From contig CAMLHD010000013.1 of the NCBI GenBank assembly GCA_946479835.1, positions 1 through 18,732 on the forward strand: a stretch of DNA of 18,732 bases, written 5' to 3'. The notes beneath the pieces are model-generated. The model made no database searches. It had not been told where the DNA came from and saw only the letters and a program-made list of their open reading frames with translations. Shown here one piece after another: positions 1 through 7,670 of this stretch (within the stretch, counting starts at the first letter, position 1; the number at the start of each line of letters is the position of its first letter). The position numbers and the translations under genes are program-made. This DNA is from an uncultured Candidatus Saccharibacteria bacterium (GTDB lineage: Bacteria > Patescibacteria > Saccharimonadia > Saccharimonadales > JACDBH01).

Positions 1-341
1 GCCGGCCGTTTCTCGCCGTCTACGACGACTTTGATGTGGCTGGTCCTAAGCTGATAAGGGTGCGCCATACCGCGCGATACCGGGCGAAAGCGCTTGTAGC
101 GGACGCCTGGCGTGACGCTGATTTCGGTGATGCGTAAGCTGTCGGGCTTGTAGCCGTGGTTGTGATCGGCGTTGGCACGGGCGCTTTTGATAACTTTGGC
201 AACCGGCAGAGCGGCCCGGCGTGGGGCGTGTTCTAAGATAACCAACGCATCGGCGACAGAGCGGCCGCGCACCAGGCTGGCCACCACGCTGACCTTGCGC
301 GGGCTGATTCTAACTGTCTTGGCTATTGCTTGCACGCTCAT
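1..341 (-). CDS. rplV: 50S ribosomal protein L22, 3' end cut off by window edge
   Basis: The ORF track does not list this frame, but reading the minus strand from an ATG at 341-339 gives an open frame of 113 codons to the window edge. It begins MSVQAIAKTVRISPRKVSVV and continues through typical L22 blocks: VRGRSVADALVIL, the helix around KVIKSARANADHNHG, and the beta-hairpin start RITEISVTPGVRYKRFRP. L22 binds 23S rRNA and its extended hairpin lines the peptide exit tunnel. The frame is still open at base 1, so only the extreme C-terminus is missing. The start lies 1 nt after the rpsS stop, with AAGG about 12 nt upstream, which implies translational coupling as the last visible gene of the rplC operon. 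Confidence 0.93.
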   Translation of the reverse strand, partial: MSVQAIAKTVRISPRKVSVVASLVRGRSVADALVILEHAPRRAALPVAKVIKSARANADHNHGYKPDSLRITEISVTPGVRYKRFRPVSRGMAHPYQLRTSHIKVVVDGEKRP

Positions 342-342
342 C

Positions 343-615
343 TTATGCGCCCTTCGCTAACTTACCGCCGTGGGAGCGGAACTTACGGGTCGGAGCGAAC
401 TCGCCAAGCTTGTGGCCGACCATGTTCTCGGTAACGAATACCGGCACATGAACGCGACCGTTATGGACAGCAATAGTGCGGCCGACGAAATCAGGTGAAA
501 CAGTGCTGCTGCGAGCCCAGGTTTTGACGATGGTGCGGTCTTCAGCGCCCAAAGCGGCTATCTTCTTAGCCAGCTTAGGATCGATGAATGGACCTTTCTT
601 AAGAGACCTGCTCAT
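343..615 (-). CDS. rpsS: 30S ribosomal protein S19
   Basis: This 90-residue protein starts [12 protein letters not shown], the classic S19 opening, and contains the conserved [19 protein letters not shown] block near its end, which contacts 16S rRNA in the 30S head. Length matches the family (about 90). It starts 2 nt after the rplB stop, with AGAGGA just upstream inside the end of rplB, and its TAA lies 1 nt before the rplV ATG. Gene order rplB-rpsS-rplV is the standard S10-operon order. Nothing unusual is seen. Confidence 0.98.
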   Translation of the reverse strand: MSRSLKKGPFIDPKLAKKIAALGAEDRTIVKTWARSSTVSPDFVGRTIAVHNGRVHVPVFVTENMVGHKLGEFAPTRKFRSHGGKLAKGA

Positions 616-617
616 GA

Positions 618-1472
618 TTATTTCCTCTTAGCCGCATGACGGCTCTTAACGATTAAATGATTGGTACCTTTGCGCCGGCGGGTCTTGTAGCCAAGCGTCT
701 TGACGCCCCAAGGCGTGCGTGGGGCGGCACCGTGATTCTTGCCACCGCCAACACCGTGACGGCCACCATCACCACCACCGTGCGGGTGATCGACTGCGTT
801 CATAACTACGCCGCGGACGGTCGGACGGAAGCCTTTATGGCGGGTGCGGCCGGCTTTGCCGATCTTGACGTTCTGGTGTTGGACATTGCCGACTACGCCG
901 AGACTTGCCATGCAGGCGGTCAAGACCTTGCGGATCTCGCCACTAGGCAGTTTTATAAGGGCATAGGCGCCTTCTTTGGCCATCAGCTGCGCTGAAGTAC
1001 CGGCAGAGCGGACGATCTGAGCGCCGCGGCCAGGCTGCAGTTCGATAGCGTAGATGGTGCTACCGACCGGGATATTGGCTAGCGGCAAGCGGTTGCCGGT
1101 CTCGACCGGTGCATCTTCGCCGCTTCTGATCTTCTGGCCGACCTTCATGGCCGAACCGGCCAGGATGTAATGATAGGCGCCGTTCTGATCCTTGATACGG
1201 GCAATCCGGGCGCTGCGGCCTGGATCGTATTCGATATGCTCAACGACAGCTTCAGTACCTGCAGGCAGGTTAAGGTTTACCAGACGGATGAACCGGCGGG
1301 CGCCGCCACCACGATGACGGGTAGTGATAACACCTTGGTTGTTACGGCCGGACTTCTGTTTCTTGATTACGGTCAAAGCCTTCAGGGGCTTCTTGGTGGT
1401 GATCGAGCTTAGGTCCTGCGTGGTCATGCCGCGCCGGCCCGGAGTGGTTGGCTTGTAAGTCTTAATCGCCAT
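618..1472 (-). CDS. rplB: 50S ribosomal protein L2
   Basis: A 284-residue protein with the L2 start [16 protein letters not shown], the central [16 protein letters not shown] block and the peptidyl-transferase-proximal signature [10 protein letters not shown]2 binds 23S rRNA, supports subunit association and carries a conserved histidine in that signature. After the HPHGGG motif there is a glycine-rich stretch ([13 protein letters not shown]), slightly longer than in E. coli, before [14 protein letters not shown]. The ATG overlaps the rplW stop as TAATG, and AAGGAG lies 9-14 nt upstream, so it should be coupled to rplW. Confidence 0.98.
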   Translation of the reverse strand: MAIKTYKPTTPGRRGMTTQDLSSITTKKPLKALTVIKKQKSGRNNQGVITTRHRGGGARRFIRLVNLNLPAGTEAVVEHIEYDPGRSARIARIKDQNGAYHYILAGSAMKVGQKIRSGEDAPVETGNRLPLANIPVGSTIYAIELQPGRGAQIVRSAGTSAQLMAKEGAYALIKLPSGEIRKVLTACMASLGVVGNVQHQNVKIGKAGRTRHKGFRPTVRGVVMNAVDHPHGGGDGGRHGVGGGKNHGAAPRTPWGVKTLGYKTRRRKGTNHLIVKSRHAAKRK

Positions 1473-1882
1473 TATTTCTTCTCCTTTTTGCCCAAGATTC
1501 CGCGCTTCTTAGGAGCGTCGTCTTTAACGGCCTTCTTAGCGGCTTTTTCTACGGCTTCAGCCTCAGCTTTTTCCTCGGCTTCGACTTCAGCGAAAATCGG
1601 CATGGCATCGCCCTTCTTAAGGGTCACGTAGGCTTTCTTGATGTCGGAACGCACGCCAGCTATCGGGCGCGAACCTTTGCGGTAAGACTGCTTGACCTTG
1701 CCCTTGGCTAAGCTGATGCGTACGTCTTTGACGGTCACTTCATACTGGACGCTTACAGCGCGGGCTACGGTATGCTTGTTGGCGCTTAAAGGCACGTCGA
1801 ATACGTAGGTCCGAGCCGATTCCACCTGGCTCTGCTTGTAGGCCTTCTCGCTGACGCGTGGTTTAAGGATGAAATCTTTCAT
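1472..1882 (-). CDS. rplW: 50S ribosomal protein L23 with C-terminal charged extension
   Basis: L23 sits at the tunnel exit and docks trigger factor and SRP. I chose the ATG at 1882, giving 136 residues starting MKDFILKPRVSEKAY, because this matches the family start, overlaps the rplD stop as TAATG and has GGAGG about 11 nt upstream. A longer frame from 1903 would add seven non-homologous residues. The core (to about residue 98, including VRISLAKGKVKQSYRKGSRP) is normal. The last roughly 40 residues are an Ala/Glu/Lys-rich low-complexity tail ending KKRGILGKKEKK that most L23 proteins lack (usual length about 95-100). Confidence 0.96.
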   Translation of the reverse strand: MKDFILKPRVSEKAYKQSQVESARTYVFDVPLSANKHTVARAVSVQYEVTVKDVRISLAKGKVKQSYRKGSRPIAGVRSDIKKAYVTLKKGDAMPIFAEVEAEEKAEAEAVEKAAKKAVKDDAPKKRGILGKKEKK

Positions 1883-2514
1883 TATTTCTTGCCTCCAAGC
1901 CATTGTTCGATTGTTTCCAGCGATTTGGCGGTAATCAGGATGGTGTCGGCATTCATGATGTCGTAGACGCTCAGATAGTTGGCTTTGACGACCTTAAGGT
2001 TAGGAATGTTGTTGGTTGAACGAGTAAGTTCTGCCGGCTTGTCTTCAACGACCAACAGGGTGTTGCGCACGGCTTGCAGCTTGCTTAGCAGCTTGACTGC
2101 GTCGGCGGTCTTGCCGGACTTAGGTTCGAAAGCCTCGACAACGGAAATATTCTTAGACTTAAGAGTAAGAGCGTGCTTTAAAGCAGTACGCTTGACGCTC
2201 AGAGGCAGCTTGTGGCTGTGGTTCTCCTGGCCAGTCGGTCCAAAAGTAATGCCGCCGCCGCGCCAGATAGGTACGCGGATGGAGCCGAAGCGGGCCCGGC
2301 CGGTGCCTTTTTGGCGCCACGGCTTCTTGCCGCCGCCGCGGACTTCGCCGCGGGTCTTAGACTTGGCGTTGGCGGTGCGGCCGTTAGCCAGGTATGCGTT
2401 ATAAGCCTGCTTCAAAAGCTCGGAGCTGACGTTCTCAATGCCGAACACGCTCTTTGGCAGCTTGGCGGCTACGGTAGCCTTGTTGCCGGTCTTGGTATAG
2501 GTCGGAGTACTCAT
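1882..2514 (-). CDS. rplD: 50S ribosomal protein L4
   Basis: A 210-residue L4 (usual about 200-210). Diagnostic features are RTANAKSKTRGEVRGGGKKP followed by WRQKGTGRARFGSIRVPIWRGGG, the loop that reaches into the exit tunnel, and a C-terminal domain with LLVVEDKP and VYDIMNADTILIT. In E. coli, L4 represses its own S10 operon through the leader mRNA; whether that happens here is unknown, but the rplC leader of this operon is also structured (see 3170-3230). The start is 2 nt after the rplC TAG with GGGAG upstream, and the stop overlaps the rplW start by one base. Confidence 0.98.
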   Translation of the reverse strand: MSTPTYTKTGNKATVAAKLPKSVFGIENVSSELLKQAYNAYLANGRTANAKSKTRGEVRGGGKKPWRQKGTGRARFGSIRVPIWRGGGITFGPTGQENHSHKLPLSVKRTALKHALTLKSKNISVVEAFEPKSGKTADAVKLLSKLQAVRNTLLVVEDKPAELTRSTNNIPNLKVVKANYLSVYDIMNADTILITAKSLETIEQWLGGKK

Positions 2515-2516
2515 GG

Positions 2517-3131
2517 CTATTTGTCTCCCTTCAGCACGACGATGCTTTTCTTCGGGCCGGGTACGGCGCCGGTTACGGCAATCAGGCTGTTGGCGGCGTC
2601 GACGTAAGCAACCTTCAAGTTCTTGACGGTAACTTGGTCGTGGCCCATCTGACCGGACATCTTCTTGCCCTTAAAGATTCTTTGAGGATACATCGAGCCG
2701 ATCGAGCCCGGGCGGCGATAGCTGCGTCCACCATGGGTCTTGCGGCCGCGTTTGAAGCCGTGGCGCTTGATAGTACCGGCAAAACCTTTGCCTTTGCTGG
2801 TGCCGGTAACGGCTACGGTGTCGCCGACACTAAAAACGTCGGCTTTGATTTCGGTGCCGACGCTTAAGTCTTCTGGAAGCTCGTCAATGCGAATTTCGCG
2901 CACAATCTTAGCCGGAGCGAGCTTAGCCTTAGTAGTGTGGCCGACTTGGGCCTTGTTCGGATGCTTGGCAGTTTCCGTGCCGAGCTGGACCGCAACGTAA
3001 CCATCGGTTTCGGCGGTCTTCACTTGCGTAACGACGCAAGGACTAGCGGAAAGCAAGGTAACAGGCGTGAGGATACCATCGTCAGCGACGAGGCTTGTCA
3101 TGCCAACCTTTCTGGTAATCAGGGCTTTCAT
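2517..3131 (-). CDS. rplC: 50S ribosomal protein L3
   Basis: L3 binds near the peptidyl-transferase centre and initiates 50S assembly. I start it at the ATG at 3131 (204 residues, MKALITRKVGMTSL), the normal family start; a GTG at 3164 would add 11 residues that do not look like L3. The sequence contains the L3 signature GTSKGKGFAGTIKRHGFKRG and KTHGGRSYRRPGSIG, with the conserved glycine/basic loop. AAGGTG lies about 12 nt upstream. This is the first gene of a tightly packed operon (rplC-rplD-rplW-rplB-rpsS-rplV). In most bacteria rpsJ immediately precedes it; here they are about 2.5 kb apart. Confidence 0.97.
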   Translation of the reverse strand: MKALITRKVGMTSLVADDGILTPVTLLSASPCVVTQVKTAETDGYVAVQLGTETAKHPNKAQVGHTTKAKLAPAKIVREIRIDELPEDLSVGTEIKADVFSVGDTVAVTGTSKGKGFAGTIKRHGFKRGRKTHGGRSYRRPGSIGSMYPQRIFKGKKMSGQMGHDQVTVKNLKVAYVDAANSLIAVTGAVPGPKKSIVVLKGDK

Positions 3132-3169
3132 AGTGATATTTGACACCTTATCGTTTAGAGACACGCTAT

Positions 3170-3230
3170 CAAAAATCTTGGTGCCGGGCGGTTTCTACCT
3201 CTGTAGACCTGCTCGTTCACCAAGATTTTG
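3170..3230 (-). promoter_or_regulatory. Hairpin in rplC operon leader, attenuator-like
   Basis: A 12-bp perfect inverted repeat (3172-3183 with 3218-3229) encloses 34 nt that themselves contain a 5-bp hairpin (3194-3198 with 3203-3207). On the mRNA the 3' arm ends CACCAAGAUUUUU, so the stem incorporates a U-run like a terminator, and it ends about 40 nt before the rplC start. It lies between the predicted promoter and rplC, so it would be transcribed as leader. A role as an attenuator or ribosomal-protein binding site is inference. Confidence 0.6.
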
Positions 3231-3258
3231 GCGGATCGATTTGTTGAATTACCAAAAC

Positions 3259-3288
3259 AGATTAGCACGAAATGCTAACCCCTGTCAA
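3259..3288 (-). promoter_or_regulatory. Promoter of the rplC operon
   Basis: A perfect -35 TTGACA (3288-3283) is followed after 18 nt by TAATCT (3264-3259), preceded by TGC as in an extended -10. Transcription would begin near 3252, giving a leader of about 120 nt before rplC. A 6-bp dyad (TTAGCA/TGCTAA, 3262-3278) covers the spacer and the upstream part of the -10. Confidence 0.7.
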
Positions 3289-3301
3289 TTAGTTGTGTAT
3301 T

Positions 3302-3547
3302 CTACAATACTATTTCAAAGCCGATGGGCAGCCAGAAGCCGATGAACGTGGAGACCAGCAGTATGGCATATTCAATCTTGCGGTCTATCTGGAAACGGTC
3401 AAGCCGCGCTAATAGCAGGCCCACCATTAGGCCCAAAGGTAACGGTATCTGCCAGCTGTCTTTGGTAATCCTTAGCCATTGGGCACCCAGGATCAGGTAA
3501 AGCACCAGCTTAAGGATGTAAACTGCGTCACTTTCCTTGCGAGCCAT
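3302..3547 (-). CDS. Small two-helix membrane protein, unknown
   Basis: An 81-residue protein. After a short charged N-terminus (MARKESDAVY) come hydrophobic segments at about residues 11-23 and 33-46 and a third near the C-terminus (60-80, ILLVSTFIGFWLPIGF), so two or three membrane passes are likely. I do not recognise the family. There is no Shine-Dalgarno sequence before the ATG; a TGC-TTAAAA element ends 9 nt upstream, which suggests a near-leaderless transcript. It is the last gene before the rplC promoter, and no terminator is visible after it. Confidence 0.7.
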   Translation of the reverse strand: MARKESDAVYILKLVLYLILGAQWLRITKDSWQIPLPLGLMVGLLLARLDRFQIDRKIEYAILLVSTFIGFWLPIGFEIVL

Positions 3548-3603
3548 ATTTTTTTGTTTTAAGCATTACCGCCATTAAACCAAATATTCGTTGCCATTGC
3601 CAG

Positions 3604-4515
3604 CTAGGACTTGCGGTAAGACGCTAGGGCCGCCAAATCCGGCTTGAATCCCAGTGCTACCGCGTACGGCATGACCGGGTCATTGGGGTTGGAATCAGCT
3701 TTGAGGCGGCTGAATTCGACCGTACTCACAAATAGCTGGTAGCCAGCGATGTCGCGCCAATCTTCCCGCAGCTTTGGCGTGGTGGCCCCAGGACGGCCGC
3801 TGCCCAAAAAATAGCCGTAGCGGATAAATTTGATCAGATAAAACACCGCGAACCAGGTTAAGGGCACCAGCATTAAAAGGATTAATATCACATTGATCTT
3901 CTCAACCTCGGCGAACTGTGAATCACCCCAGAAAGCACGCATGAAAAGCAGCGAATAATAATACTGCGGAACGATTATGAGGATGGTTAGGATAGAGGCC
4001 AACAGCTTTTCACCGCCGCGGCCGTGAAACGACAGCAGCGTTTCCCTGTATAAATAGTCCTTTTGGACTAATTGGGCCCTGACTTCGTGCTGAAAGCTGC
4101 TTCTAAGGCCAAAGTTTTCGCTGAATTTGCCGTTTACGGATTGCCAGTCGGTCTCGGCTTTCGGCAGGCTTTTGAGCCAGGACAGAACAGCGATTTCGGC
4201 GTCGGACAAGTGTTTCAGCTCACCATCGTGCACATGCGTGACTACAAACTTGGGATTGTCCTTATGGTGCTTGCTCAGTTTTATGAAGCTTTTCTGCATG
4301 AGGCTGATAATGGTAGCCAGAAGCTCATTGCTCCCGAACTTCCTATCGAATAAATAGCCCAGCTCGGCGGGCTTAAGCTGGTGCGGCGCCTCATACTCGG
4401 CAATCACCGTGCCTCGGCGCAGCCTCTCAAGAGTGTAGTAGCGCACAAACAGGCCGGCCAACGGCGCAGCTAACGCCCCGGCCATGACCATAAGTAATAA
4501 GAACAGACCCTCCAT
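3604..4515 (-). CDS. DUF2207 C-terminal-type membrane protein
   Basis: 303 residues. The protein resembles the C-terminal half of DUF2207 (YciQ-type) membrane proteins: a first membrane segment (about 4-25), then YEAPHQLKPAELGYL, a winged-helix-like soluble part (50-155), two membrane segments (170-192 and 207-232), then WRDIAGYQLFVSTVEFSRL and the family-like PYAVALGF near the end. The signal peptide and large extracellular N-terminal DUF2207 domain of full-length members (about 550-600 residues) are absent, so this is a short form. Function is unknown. It starts 30 nt after the preceding 82-residue ORF. A weak TAGACT lies 10 nt upstream of the start, with no clear Shine-Dalgarno sequence. 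Confidence 0.75.
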   Translation of the reverse strand: MEGLFLLLMVMAGALAAPLAGLFVRYYTLERLRRGTVIAEYEAPHQLKPAELGYLFDRKFGSNELLATIISLMQKSFIKLSKHHKDNPKFVVTHVHDGELKHLSDAEIAVLSWLKSLPKAETDWQSVNGKFSENFGLRSSFQHEVRAQLVQKDYLYRETLLSFHGRGGEKLLASILTILIIVPQYYYSLLFMRAFWGDSQFAEVEKINVILILLMLVPLTWFAVFYLIKFIRYGYFLGSGRPGATTPKLREDWRDIAGYQLFVSTVEFSRLKADSNPNDPVMPYAVALGFKPDLAALASYRKS

Positions 4516-4545
4516 CTTAAACTCAAGTCTAGCTCAAAACCGAAG

Positions 4546-4794
4546 CTACAGCCAGGTGGCAGTCGGCACCAGATGTTCTAAAGCGCGGGAACCGCGGACA
4601 CAATCAACGCTTCTGTCGGCAAATCGCTGGCGGGCCAGATCGGCGGCGTCTTCTGGCCTCATGCGGGCCACCCGGGCGGCCTGACCGGTCTCGTAGGCTA
4701 TATCGAAGGCTTCTTTGCTGCCGTGTGCATCTTGCGGTATCTCACTCAAAACCGCATCCCGGATAGCTGTTGCATCCATGCCGTATACGCTCAT
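4546..4794 (-). CDS. Hypothetical 82-residue protein
   Basis: I start this at the ATG at 4794 (MSVYGMDATAIRDAV) because GAGGGGAG lies just upstream; an alternative ATG at 4809 lies within that Shine-Dalgarno region. The protein is rich in Ala, Arg and Asp with predicted helices (AFDIAYETGQAARVARM, EDAADLARQRFADR), and it has no membrane segment or signal peptide. I do not recognise it. It follows the NUDIX gene by 63 nt on the same strand and may be co-transcribed with it. Unlike most inserted genes here, it has a clear ribosome binding site. Confidence 0.6.
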   Translation of the reverse strand: MSVYGMDATAIRDAVLSEIPQDAHGSKEAFDIAYETGQAARVARMRPEDAADLARQRFADRSVDCVRGSRALEHLVPTATWL

Positions 4795-4857
4795 GATCTC
4801 CCCTCTCATAGCTTTAAGGATAAGGGCAAATAGATTTTGAATCAGTGAAATAGATTA

Positions 4858-5331
4858 CTAATTGACCAGGCCTATCTCGTGAGCATGGTCGAAGCTTTTA
4901 TGAAACTGCGAATGCAGGGGCGACGGCAGATTAGCAGAGGTAAACCAGCCGATCTCGTCTATCTTGTGAGGTTCACCTATCTCAATGTCTTTTGGATCCA
5001 CAAGCACGGCATGGACAAAAGCCATCCAGTGCGTCGGCGTGCCGTTATTGTCGCGCAGCGCTTCGTAGGCTTTAAGGAACTTGACTTCGCGGGCTTCGGT
5101 TTTGAGTTCTTCGAACACTTCGCGCTTGACAGCGTCCTCCAGCTTTTCGCCGAATTCCAGGGCACCGCCGCCTATATCCCACTTGCCTTGTTCATCGCGG
5201 CAGTTCTGGGATCGTTTCTGCAGCAGTACATTGCCTTGGCCATCGTGGATGATGAAATTTATGGTAACGCCGATATAATCGATGCCGCGCCGGGCATCAA
5301 TTTCATCGGCCGCTATTTTTATTCCTGGCAT
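4858..5331 (-). CDS. NUDIX hydrolase
   Basis: A 157-residue NUDIX-fold protein. The NUDIX box runs from about residue 56 to 78: GALEFGEKLEDAVKREVFEE, fitting Gx5Ex7REUxEE, so the metal-binding glutamates are present; the usual glycine after EEx is replaced by lysine. The upstream strand reads VLLQKRSQN and DEQGKWDIGGG, typical of enzymes that hydrolyse nucleoside diphosphates linked to another group. Substrate cannot be assigned; an ADP-ribose, dNTP or NADH-type substrate are all possible. It has a TGATAAAAT element only 7 nt before the ATG and no Shine-Dalgarno sequence, suggesting a leaderless mRNA. Confidence 0.88.
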   Translation of the reverse strand: MPGIKIAADEIDARRGIDYIGVTINFIIHDGQGNVLLQKRSQNCRDEQGKWDIGGGALEFGEKLEDAVKREVFEELKTEAREVKFLKAYEALRDNNGTPTHWMAFVHAVLVDPKDIEIGEPHKIDEIGWFTSANLPSPLHSQFHKSFDHAHEIGLVN

Positions 5332-5338
5332 TGATGCA

Positions 5339-5347
5339 ATTTTATCA
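5339..5347 (-). promoter_or_regulatory. Extended -10 promoter of the NUDIX gene
   Basis: TGA-TAAAAT (5347-5339) fits an extended -10. The start codon at 5331 is 7 nt beyond it, so transcription would begin at or next to the ATG. The -35 region is poor. Confidence 0.5.
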
Positions 5348-5365
5348 TTAACGCCTTTCGTTACC

Positions 5366-5626
5366 CTAGTCCAGGGGCTGATATTGGATGTCGGCCTGCG
5401 GCCTTACAGCCAGCACCAGTATGTCGCCGGTTTCTATCGGACCCTTGCGGCAGCCGATCTCATCATCAATGTCCCGAACCCCTGGCCGGAAGGCGAATTC
5501 ACACACCATCTTACCCGAACGTGAACCGCCTATGAACTCCCTGGCCGTGATTGCCGGACAGCCGAAGCAACGCTCATCAAGGCCGTCTTCTACTCTGATG
5601 TAGGGTGGTACTCCGAGCTCGATCAT
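5366..5626 (-). CDS. Hypothetical Cys-containing 86-residue protein after rpsJ
   Basis: The ATG lies 1 nt after the rpsJ TAA, so it is almost certainly co-transcribed with, and translationally coupled to, S10. The protein has four cysteines, two in an ERCFGCPA motif (residues 19-26), one in KMVCEF and one in IGCRKG; this spacing could bind a metal but no known zinc-ribbon is recognised. The C-terminus reads [13 protein letters not shown]. There is no signal peptide or membrane segment. A similar-sized ORF with paired cysteines follows rpsG at 14845-15186, in an equivalent position. Function unknown. Confidence 0.65.
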   Translation of the reverse strand: MIELGVPPYIRVEDGLDERCFGCPAITAREFIGGSRSGKMVCEFAFRPGVRDIDDEIGCRKGPIETGDILVLAVRPQADIQYQPLD

Positions 5627-5627
5627 T

Positions 5628-5984
5628 TTACATCTTAATTTCGGCGTCGCAACCGGCCGGCAAAGCCAGATTCATCAGCGAGTCGATAGTCTTAGGGGTT
5701 GGGTCGAAGACGTCGATCAGGCGCTTATGAACGCGCATTTCGAACTGTTCGCGGCCCTTCTTATAAACATGGGGGCTTTTTACCACCGTGAATGTGCTTT
5801 TGCGGGTCGGCAGCGGAATCGGTCCGGCAATGGTAGCGCCGGTGCGCAGAGCGGTATCTACGATCTGCTTGGCTGATTGATCGATTACTTTGTGGTCGTA
5901 TGCCTTAAGGCGGATACGGATGCGCTGCTTGCCGCTTGCCGGCGCAGACGCGGCTTTGGCGGCTGTTTTTTTGGCTTCTGCCAT
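5628..5984 (-). CDS. rpsJ: 30S ribosomal protein S10
   Basis: 118 residues (usual about 102), with an Ala/Lys-rich N-terminal extension of about 18 residues before the core [19 protein letters not shown]. The core contains the S10 signatures [14 protein letters not shown] and [13 protein letters not shown]10 is a 30S head protein and also the NusE partner in transcription antitermination. The start has AAAGGA about 10 nt upstream. rpsJ is normally first in the S10 operon; here it heads a short transcript with one 86-residue ORF, and the rest of the operon resumes about 2.5 kb downstream under its own promoter. Confidence 0.97.
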   Translation of the reverse strand: MAEAKKTAAKAASAPASGKQRIRIRLKAYDHKVIDQSAKQIVDTALRTGATIAGPIPLPTRKSTFTVVKSPHVYKKGREQFEMRVHKRLIDVFDPTPKTIDSLMNLALPAGCDAEIKM

Positions 5985-6004
5985 GGGTGTTATTTCCTTT
6001 GCGT

Positions 6005-6018
6005 CGTAATCTCTTACG
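6005..6018 (-). promoter_or_regulatory. GNRA-capped hairpin in rpsJ leader
   Basis: The minus strand reads CGTAAGAGATTACG: a 5-bp stem closed by a GAGA tetraloop (GNRA type), about 20 nt before the rpsJ start and inside the predicted leader. It may be a structural element of the leader; no known regulator is implied. Confidence 0.4.
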
Positions 6019-6068
6019 GAGTGATGAGTGACCGCACGAGTTCTCGACAGCGATTAATTTACAGAGGT

Positions 6069-6096
6069 ATTCTATAACAAACTAGCGATTATGCAA
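6069..6096 (-). promoter_or_regulatory. rpsJ promoter
   Basis: TTGCAT (6096-6091), 16-nt spacer, TAGAAT (6074-6069). Both hexamers are identical to those of the rpsL promoter at 16171-16199. The start point would be near 6062, giving a leader of about 78 nt. The -35 lies just after the stop of the upstream 519-residue gene (stop at 6102-6104). Confidence 0.65.
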
Positions 6097-6101
6097 TAAC
6101 T

Positions 6102-7661
6102 TTAGCTGTAATTTCCGGCGGCGTATAGTCCTAGGCGGCGGTAAACCGGGGCCAGCTTGTCCTTGACTTCAACATCAAGCATACAAACCCTGCCTTGCTT
6201 ATCGAGCGCAAAAAGCAGCCGGGTACGGCCAAGTATGCCCCTGTTTCCTAAGCCGGGAGTTTCTATCGGATTAAGCTCATAAACAGTTACGGGATCGTTA
6301 TCTATCCTTAGGCCTTTCGCATTGGTCTGCTTGCGGATACCCGGAACTTTGCCCTTGGAAAATTCAGCCCTGCGGATATAGTCTAAGGCCCTTTCAAGGC
6401 TCGATAGCAGGTTCTTATCGTGATTGTAGCTGGCAGCATACTCGGAAATCATAGTCTTGGCAGCTGCTTCCGGATCTTCATCCGTCGTTTCATAGCCGTT
6501 TTCGCCTGCAGCAACGGCTACCAATGCCCTTGGCTCGGGCGGCAGTTCCGGAGCGGTTGCTTCCACTTCTTCGCCTTTGTTCATGCGCCTGATCGCACGT
6601 TTATTGCTGTTTCTGCGTTTGTCTATGGTTTTTCTTTCTTCTAGGGTGACATCTTCTGTGAATTGTTCGAACAGCATGTTTTCGAACAATAGGACCAGTT
6701 GTTGTTTCATTACTTCGGGTCGGTTGAAGTTCGGGTGGATACCGATGTGCTTTATGACGCCATCACGCAGCCTTTCCAAAAACCCGATCTGATGGTTCCT
6801 CACCCAGTGAAGCTCGTTAGCTTCGCCGTTAAGCGCGTTCGTAACTTGATTGCCCATGGCACGCAAAACAGTGTCTTGGCTTGCATCGGGCGCCACCTCC
6901 ATAGCGACGTTCAACACATATGCAGTCAGCTTCTGGATGGCCGGCGTGCGGGCCGCGAATTCCGGATTACCGGCTACGGTCCACCACAGCGCGTCATCAA
7001 GCTCACGATTTTTCAGCCTGTCGATCATATCCATCATCGGCGTGCCCTGACCTCTGGACAGCGGGGTCTCGGCGCAAAGTGAAGCGGCCATTTGGGAATA
7101 GATCATGCGATTCTGAATATCATCTACGGGCATTGTCTTAAGCAGCAGCTGAAGCAGCTCGACTCGCTGCTCATGACCAAAGCTCCGATAACGTTCGTGC
7201 AGGGCGACCAATACCCCGGCTTCTTTATAAACCAGGCCGGCAGTTGCCAGCATGTGTTCCCTAAGTCTCTCTTTGGGTTCTTCCGGGTCTTTGTCATCGG
7301 CAGGTATCATGCCTTCCCGTGTCGTATCAGCTTGTTCCCAGGCGCCAAACATCGTACGGCCGAATTCCTCAGGGTCCGATATGGCCAGTGCCAGGCTCTT
7401 GGTCAGGCTGGCAATCTCGGCTGCGGTGGTCGTAGTCCTATCTATAGAGTCTGCCAGATCGCTCAGCTCATGGGTCTGCATCTCTTCATCCATGCTTTGC
7501 AAAAAAGCGTCATTCAAGACCGTGCGCTGCTGTTCGATGTCCATGAGGTCTGTTATCTCAGGCAGCAGAGTCAAGGTTCGCTCCCGAAAGTCCGCTAGTG
7601 ACCAACGCGTATCTAAAGACGGCTCTTCTTGGTCCGGATTGTATTGCTCACGCAGCTGCAT
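6102..7661 (-). CDS. Unknown 519-residue protein between tuf and rpsJ
   Basis: I do not recognise this protein. I start it at the second ATG (7661, MQLREQYNPDQ) because TATAAT ends 9 nt upstream; the frame is open from 7670. Residues 1-330 look largely helical and acidic, without signal peptide or membrane segment. A basic patch (KRRNSNKRAIRRMNKG, about 340-365) precedes a Glu/Pro-rich linker. The C-terminal 80 residues (VTVYELNP, RTRLLFALDKQGRVCMLDV, VEVKDKL) look like an alpha/beta domain with a distant resemblance to RelE/ParE-type toxin strands; that resemblance is weak. The intervening position between tuf and rpsJ is unusual. No terminator is visible after it. Confidence 0.8.
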   Translation of the reverse strand: MQLREQYNPDQEEPSLDTRWSLADFRERTLTLLPEITDLMDIEQQRTVLNDAFLQSMDEEMQTHELSDLADSIDRTTTTAAEIASLTKSLALAISDPEEFGRTMFGAWEQADTTREGMIPADDKDPEEPKERLREHMLATAGLVYKEAGVLVALHERYRSFGHEQRVELLQLLLKTMPVDDIQNRMIYSQMAASLCAETPLSRGQGTPMMDMIDRLKNRELDDALWWTVAGNPEFAARTPAIQKLTAYVLNVAMEVAPDASQDTVLRAMGNQVTNALNGEANELHWVRNHQIGFLERLRDGVIKHIGIHPNFNRPEVMKQQLVLLFENMLFEQFTEDVTLEERKTIDKRRNSNKRAIRRMNKGEEVEATAPELPPEPRALVAVAAGENGYETTDEDPEAAAKTMISEYAASYNHDKNLLSSLERALDYIRRAEFSKGKVPGIRKQTNAKGLRIDNDPVTVYELNPIETPGLGNRGILGRTRLLFALDKQGRVCMLDVEVKDKLAPVYRRLGLYAAGNYS

Positions 7662-7670
7662 AATTAACAT

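Noticed and set aside
3131..3164. GTG start for rplC at 3164
   Set aside because: It adds 11 non-L3 residues; the ATG at 3131 matches the conserved N-terminus.
7092..7598. Plus-strand ORF of 168 residues opposite the 519-residue gene
   Set aside because: Antisense shadow without Shine-Dalgarno or recognisable domains; the minus gene is longer and has a promoter.
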